Source: Lytechinus variegatus (Eukaryota; Echinodermata; Echinoidea; Temnopleuroida; Toxopneustidae). From it: a stretch of 64,000 bases of DNA. The notes beneath the pieces are model-generated. The model made no database searches and was not told the DNA's origin. It was given only the letters and a program-made list of their open reading frames with translations. Each line of letters begins with the position of its first letter. Within the stretch, counting starts at the first letter, position 1. The translations under genes were made by a program, and so were the position numbers. The stretch is from the NCBI RefSeq assembly GCF_018143015.1, contig NC_054743.1, positions 40,194,922 to 40,258,921 on the forward strand, given 5' to 3'. Positions 57,736 to 64,000 of this stretch are shown here, in pieces.

Positions 57736-58471
57736 TTATGTTCAGTCCTAGCGGCTTTTGTAACATGTTTTTAGTAGGGGCACGTAGGCAATTCGTCAAT
57801 ATTTTAATGAGTAATTCGTGAGCTTCACGAGCTGAGCACTCCATAACTCTATTCCTAACAAAAGTCGCTCTTGTTTGAGTAAAAAAAATCGGTCTAGTTG
57901 TATAATAGTCACTAGTTACTAGTAAACGTTTTTCAATGTTCTAGGTGGGTAGACATTCATACCACAACGCATATCATATTCTGAAATAGGATGTGCAGTA
58001 TATCACAATGTGAACTTAATTGTGTATGGATATATTAATATATATAATTTACAGAAATGTTGAAGTTTACTTGCAATATGTAAGGGAATAAATGAAACTT
58101 TAATTGTAATATTGAAGTTTCGGATGCGTTTTTTTTTGACGAGTCGTCAAATACTCAAATAACTGAAATAACTCTATGGTTTATATTGTTCCTATATTTA
58201 GCGTAAAAGACAGCTAGATATGATACGACATCTTTCGTTTCCAACCTACAGTTGGAAGTCACGTTGTAATTTTTTTAACGAATTCCACTGAAACTATTAC
58301 GTGGATTTACTCAGGCCTAAACTGCATTGCTATCATTTACATTTATTATTACTTCTTGAAATAGTTGATGTATACAAGATACATGGGAACTTTCGAATTC
58401 ATGTTTCACTTGTATTGTATGGAAAAGAGATAAGAACTTATCGTCCAAAATGATACGAACTTAAGAGCACT
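57736..58471. other. Unassigned AT-rich stretch
   Basis: No repeat end, exon or RNA gene recognised. Confidence 0.5.
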
Positions 58472-59638
58472 GTTTTCACCAGTGGCGTACCGTGGGTCAC
58501 GGCATTGGGGGGGGGGCACCAGCCAAAATTTCGAGTCACTTAGGAAGCGCGCTCAGTTGCCAGGTATACTGACCTAAAAGAGACATTTTAAGGACATGTA
58601 GTGCCATTAAACAGATATGTATCTCACTGACTATATAATGCGAGCGCGAAGCGCAAGCTGAAAATGTTTGATATTCAGACCTAAAAAAGGACATTTTTTA
58701 GGACATGTTTGTAATCATGATCTGTCTCGCTAAACAAACAATGCGAGCGCGAGCTGAAATTTTTGTATTTATTGACCCAAACAGGGACATTTTAAGGACT
58801 ATATTTCAGGAATCCATTTAGAGTATAAATATCTCAGCATAGTCATCTAATGCTAGTGCCATTCTTTGCTGATTTTTCTTAGAATTACATCTTAACACAT
58901 GAAGCACTTTTTGTAGTCATTGTAATCATGATTATTATATGCATCTCACTAATCAAATACTGCGAGCGCGAAGCGCGAGCTGAAAATTTTGTAAATTCAC
59001 ATCTGAAGAGGGGCATTCTATAAGGCTTGTTTTGTAGGAATTCACTAAGACCTTACGTATTTCACTAACCAAATAATGCGAGCGCGAAGCGAGAGCTGAA
59101 AAATTTTGATATTCAGATCAGAAAAATTGACATTTTAAGGACAGATTTTAGGAATTCAGGAGGAGCAGACATCTCACCAATCCACTAATGCGAGCATAAG
59201 CACGGACAGAAATTTTTTTATATTAAGACCTTAAAATAGGGAGATCACTTTAAGTAGTCATGAAAAGAAGCAAATGTCACTACATGAAACAATAATAACT
59301 CGAATTGCGAGGAAATATATTTGGTGTATATTGATTTTTAAACGGGAGGATTTAGTACAAAAGGATCATATATCCCGTTAAACAGTCTATGCGAGAACAA
59401 TGAAGACATAGGCCCTGAGCAAATAATGTTTCATAAAGTTATGAAAAAATGCTTCTTACGTAATATAACATCACACAATATAATATAACATTTTAATGAA
59501 CAATAATTTCTTCTTTCCCCACTACGTTTCTCTTCCTTTTCCATCTTTTTCTCCTTTTCCCCGTTTTTTTTGGCCAGCTGATTGGGGGGGGGGGCACGTG
59601 CCCCCCATGCCCCCCGTAGTTACGCCACTGGTTTTCAC
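58472..59638. mobile_element. hAT-type non-autonomous element, 1151 bp, with 8-bp target duplication
   Basis: The element (58480-59630) starts CAGTGGCGTACCGTGGG and ends with the inverse-type CCCCGTAGTTACGCCACTG. The 8 bases GTTTTCAC occur immediately outside both ends (58472-58479, 59631-59638). Eight-base duplications and CAGTGGCG termini are hallmarks of hAT transposons. The interior has about five modules with AATGCGAGCGCGAAGCGCGAGCTG, the inverse of the core seen at 52.8-57.5 kb. No transposase. Confidence 0.9.
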
Positions 59639-59832
59639 ATTTATATAGACATTGCCAATAAAGTATATTTTTACAGCATATTTATCTTTAGTATCTTATA
59701 TTTGTTTTATTTACACCGTTTACACGCATTCTGTTTCTTTTGAAAATCAATTTGGAGTATATACAATTTGAGCAAGATAATAAGATACAAAACCATTGGA
59801 TATGATTGTTGCAAGAGCGGAAGAGCCAATGT

Positions 59833-61177
59833 GTCACGGCCCTGTTAAGGAACCAATAAATAAGAGGAGATCTTAGGACAAGAGATCAAATAATAGACTT
59901 TTAAGACTTTGAATTTATTTTAAGTACATTTAATTTAATTACAAACCAGTTCTTTGATGTCACATATCAGTGAAATTCCATTATCAATGAATTAACTATA
60001 TCAAATTAAACAATGAATTTCTTTTTGGCGAAATTGATCTGAAATGAAATCTAAATAAATCACCCAAACACTCACTCAATCAAGCACATTCATACAAGGG
60101 GAAAACCTGAAAAAGTTCAAGGATGGGCCCGATGTCCATGTGGCATGCCAAAACACAAAAGTCCAACGATATTGATATCACGCATGTGCGATGTCCGGAT
60201 CCACCGACGCGACGACTCCTCGACGATTCCGTAGCGTCCCACCGGAGACAGCGCCCTCTGACGTCTACGTTGCATGTATCGGGGAATGTTCGACTGTCCT
60301 TCTGACGTCATACTATCAGCAGTTTTAAACCACAAGTAAAACTCTGTTTGAAAGAATAATTCAAATTTTCATCTAGAAATCTCATTTGAAATCCGTTTTG
60401 ATTTACCGAATGTCCTCTAAGCACAACCACCCGCATTCATACACATACACACCAATCCTATCTCTGATTATAAAAAAAAAAAGGAAAATGTTGATAACAG
60501 GAATGCAATAAAATTCAATTATTCCTTTGGTCATAATGGATCCTTTTTCACACTATAACATTTCCAAAAAAGCTATTTAACCATAAACGAGACTTTCTAT
60601 CATGCTTGTATAAAACGTATTAATAGATGAATGATTCACAACCTCTAAATACACATTATTTTCTGATACGCAATAAATAAAGAGTTCAATGAACGCTTAC
60701 CACCGCACGTGAGTTTTCCAAGCAAAAAGAAATGTATTCGAACTGAAGTGTAGGTTTAGTTGTGTCATCTTCGACAACAGAAATTAGCAAACACTGGCTT
60801 CAAACAAGAAAACATAAACCATCTTAGCTTTCCTTAAGCTTGCTGGCAAGAACTGAAACAGAACATGTTTGAATAAACACAAGAAACGTAATGACGGGTT
60901 CCTAACCAAACGCACGTAGCCTTGCCCGATCTAACGTGACGGGTGTGGCTCGTGACCTTTACCCCAAACTAATTTGCGTAATTTATGTTACCACGGGCAA
61001 GCGGTCATAAAGAATAGAGTTCTACAACAGTGATCACCTATTACAGCAGATCGCTCGCTGCAAAGTACTCGCTTTCACAGCTTTACTTAATCAAATCCTT
61101 GAAAATTATTCTAGCTCCTTAAGCTAAATTAGGAATATAAATCACAAAATGTTAATTTTGAATATCCACTTGTGACA
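59833..61177 (-). repeat. Probable 3' LTR of the Gmr1-like element
   Basis: On the minus strand a purine-rich AGGTTGAGGGGCAAA is followed by TGTCACAAGTGG (ending at 61177), and the stretch closes with GGGCCGTGACA at 59833, giving matching TGTCAC/GTGACA ends over 1345 bases. The other LTR is outside the window, so the borders are inferred. Confidence 0.6.
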
Positions 61178-61342
61178 TTTGCCCCTCAACCTAAAATTGA
61201 CATTTTGATTTATTTTCTCGTAACCTTTCTTTCACAAGTATTAAATTAACGTAAATATCTGCATTTTTTTATACACAACTCTGCTTTTAAACTGCAAAAA
61301 AAAAACTCAAAATAGCCACAAGAAAAATTACCATACACTGAT

Positions 61343-63970
61343 TTACTCAGGGCATCGACTCAAGTAGTCTGCCCCAATGTTTTCTGAGCCTTTGATTATT
61401 TCCACAACATATTGATGAGCCTGCATTGCCAGTGCCCAGCGCATCACTCGTGGGTTTTTTGTTTGCATCTTTGACAGATTGGCTAACGGAAAATGGTCGG
61501 TTTGCAGCCTGAATTTTCGTCCTAGCAAGAAATATGCAAATTTCTTGATCGCCCAAACTAGCGCAAGACACTCGCGCTCGATGATTGGATATGCGCGTTC
61601 TCTAGCATTCAACTTACGACTTGCGAACTGGATTGGGCACAACACCTCCTCATGTGGTTGCAACAATACCGCACCAATACCTACATCCGAAGCATCCGTA
61701 CGGAGTACAAATTCCTTCGTGAAGTCTGGTAGATGAAGAATTGGAAACTTACCTATACGTTCCTTCAGAACCCGAAAGGCTGTCTCTTGTGCCTCACCCC
61801 AACTTACCTTGTTTGGTGCCTTGTCCTTCGTTAGATCTGTCAAGGGTGCAGCTATTACCGCCATGTTTGGAATGAACTTTCTGTAATAACTTGCTAGGCC
61901 TATGAAAGCTCTTACCTCCTTAGTCGTCGGCCTCGTCGCCTTGAGCATCTTGTCGACTCCTTCCTGAGTAGGTGTGACTTCACCTTTTCCAACCATGTGT
62001 CCTAGGAATTCGATTGTGGTGCAACCGAAGTGGCACTTGGTTGGCCTTGCTGTGAGATTAGCGTCACGAAGTGCTGCAAGTACTCTCCTGACATCATCGA
62101 CATGTTCATTCCACGTAGAACTGTAGATCAGGATATCGTCTATGTAGTTGACGACGTGTGGTATCCCGTGAAGTAGAATTCTCATCATCCTCGTGAAGAG
62201 AGCTGGGGCATTAACCATGCCAAACGGGAGGACTCTGAATTGATACTGGCCATCCGCAGTTACAAAGGAAGTTTTCTCTCTGTCTTTAGCCTGAACAGGT
62301 ATTTGCCAATATCCTTTGCACAAATCAATCTTTGAGAAGAACTTTGCCCCTCCTACATCTGCAAGTATCTCCTCCATGTTTGGTATTGGCTCATTGTCCA
62401 CCACGGTTACGGCGTTTAACTTCCGATAGTCTACACAAAAACGATTCTTACCGTCCTTCTTCTGTACAATGACGACGGGTGACGCAAATGGGGACGTAGA
62501 CTTCTCGATGATTCCCATCTTCAACATCAGATCGACCTCTTTCTTGATTGTGTCTCGGAGCGCTTGTGGGACTTGGTAAGGTCTTGAACGTACATATGAT
62601 TGAGTGCTCAGGTTCACGCTGTGACTGATGATGTCCGTCTGACCAGGTACATCTGTCATAACATCTGCGAATTCTTGAATAAGCTTCTCCATTTTCGTTC
62701 GCTGTACTTCACCAATTCCTTCACCAAAACTCACATCCCCAACTCCTTCAATTTGCTCCATTGACGGGAAGGAAAGCCCTAATACACCATCACCGTACTC
62801 GTTATCGTCGTCATCAACAATGACTTGAATTGCATTACCTATTTCCAGAGGTACCTCACCTCCATCATGATGTGCATCTTCCTCAACGTCGTGGTCATTG
62901 TTATCGATATTGTCGTCATCCCCCTTGGCATCATGGTGAACATCCTCAACGTTATCGATATTCTCCTCGAGGTCGTCGACTTGCTCGTCCCGCAATCTCT
63001 CTACATACAGCTTCATGAGGTTAGCGTGGAATGTCTTCCTCTTCTTGCCGATCTGCAGCACATAGTTGTGGCGAGCAGCCTTGCTTACTACGTCAAACGG
63101 ACCCTTCCACTGCATCAAGAGCTTGTTCGAACTAGTAGGGAGAAGTAACAGCACTCGATCGCCGCACTCAAATCTCCGCTCTCTAGCCTTCACATCGAAA
63201 TGCTTCTTGTATTTCCTCGACGACTTCTCAAGCTCAGCCTTTGCCACTTTACAAGTCATCTCCAGTCTGTCCTGTAAGTCAAGAACATATTGGTAAGTAG
63301 ATTTCACATCCTCTTCCGCTATTTCTTCGGACCATAATTCCTTCAAGATCGTTATAGGACCCCTAACTGCCCTTCCATACATTAGCTCGAAGGGTGAATA
63401 CCCTAAACTCTCATGAGGGACTTCGCGGTATGCAAATAAGAGGGCTGGTAAATACCTGTCCCAATCCTTCGGACATTCCTGGCACATTCTCCTAAGCATT
63501 TGCTTCAATGTACCGTTGAACCTTTCACAGGCACCATTTGCCATAGGGTGATATGGGGTTGTGTGAAACTGCTTAACCCCAAGTAAGCGTGACACTTCCC
63601 TCATTACTCCTGACACAAACTGGGTGCCATTATCAGAAAGAATTTCGTTTGGAATTCCTAACCTAGAAAAGACTTCCATTAGAGCCTCAGCTACCCTCTC
63701 TGCCTCAATACTCGGCAGGGCTACAGCTTCAGGATATCGCGTAGCTAGATCAACAATCGTTAGGATGTATCGATTACCTCGATCTGTTATAGGTTGAAGG
63801 GGACCTACCAAATCTACTGCTATTCTCCTGAAACATGTATCAATAAGGGGTGGCATAACTAAAGGTACTTTACCGACCTTTCCTTTAGGAGTAGTGCGTT
63901 GACAAGGGTCACATGACGCACAGTACCGTCTGACGTCCGATTGTAATCCCGGCCAGTAGAACTGGGACAT
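61343..63970 (-). pseudogene. Integrase, reverse transcriptase and RNase H of the Gmr1-like element
   Basis: Domains in order: integrase zinc region end (CASCDPCQRTTPKG), D,D35E core (IAVDLVGPL, LSDNGTQFVSG, TTPYHPMANGACERFNGTLK), a C-terminal SH3-like segment (MQWKGPFDVVSKAARHNYVL), an acidic linker rich in Asp and His, reverse transcriptase (FCVDYRKLNAV, VLPFGMVNAP, catalytic YIDDILIYS) and RNase H (LRTDASDVGIGAVLLQP, IERECLALVWAIKKF, LQTDHFPL, ADYLSRCPE end). Listed as a fossil; no interruption is seen in this part. Confidence 0.92.
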
Positions 63971-64000
63971 TATCCGTTCAGTAGTCTTCTTCGCCTTGAG

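Larger units (their letters stand above)
59833..64000 (-). mobile_element. Gmr1-like Ty3/Gypsy LTR element, 3' part, runs off the right edge
   Basis: A long minus-strand pol frame (63970-61343, about 875 residues, open at its 5' side) has integrase first, then reverse transcriptase and RNase H, the order reported for Gmr1-like deuterostome Ty3/Gypsy elements. A probable 3' LTR follows (61177 down to 59833). The visible part looks whole. The protease, gag and 5' LTR lie beyond the window, so the age cannot be judged. Confidence 0.88.

Noticed and set aside
60117-60335. A small coding gene near 60.2 kb
   Set aside because: It lies inside the probable 3' LTR of the Gmr1-like element and has no family similarity.

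Overview
The window looks like nuclear DNA from a marine invertebrate deuterostome, most likely an echinoderm. This rests on AT-rich, intron-rich genes, very frequent acatgtacatgta-type motifs, many families of TTAA- and TA-flanked foldback elements, and a Ty3/Gypsy element with the integrase-before-reverse-transcriptase order reported from deuterostomes (Gmr1-like). There are no bacterial operons, CRISPR arrays or true RNA genes. Species assignment is inference.

Host genes: (1) Positions 5856-11396 (+) hold the last five coding exons of GOPC (PIST/CAL), a Golgi PDZ adaptor. The PDZ domain is split over three exons, and an acidic run and a long Ser/Pro/Thr-rich tail follow. The 5' exons lie outside the window or were not recognised. 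(2) Positions 45956 down to 18240 (-) hold what appears to be a complete secreted hyaluronidase (GH56): four exons with consistent phases, about 529 aa, with the catalytic DxE motif. Its first intron is about 24.4 kb and holds a large nested transposon complex. The two genes converge on a gene-free stretch at about 12.7-18.2 kb. (3) A small unrecognised gene or gene fragment (+, from 46195) faces the hyaluronidase start across about 240 bp. Its first exon is split by a 332-bp foldback element, and the locus lies between two inverted 90-bp copies.

Mobile DNA dominates the rest. Positions 1-9 kb carry a tRNA-derived SINE, tandem repeats and several foldback elements in GOPC introns. Positions 21104-36591 are a young Ty3/Gypsy LTR element (minus strand, 501-bp LTRs almost identical). 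Two TA-flanked inverted-repeat elements lie inside its pol gene, a 301-bp one (26815-27115) and an unclassified 6.45-kb one (27118-33566). Positions 37.0-41.9 kb are two arrays rich in TGACCTTTGACC, the DR1 nuclear-receptor site. Positions 42.8-44.9 kb (-) and 48.5-50.3 kb (+) are decayed LINEs. Positions 50.6-52.3 kb are a GC-rich minisatellite that has co-amplified an interspersed repeat. Positions 52.8-57.5 kb and 58480-59630 are packed with modules around a GCGAAGCGC core; the second is a clear hAT-type non-autonomous element with an 8-bp target duplication. From 59833 to the right edge is the 3' part of a Gmr1-like LTR element on the minus strand, whose visible pol frame looks whole.

The strongest candidates for something undescribed are the 6.45-kb TA-flanked element with no recognisable transposase, the splice-donor-bearing ends of its 301-bp companion, and the dense DR1 arrays. 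All calls come from reading sequence and translations; no database search was run.
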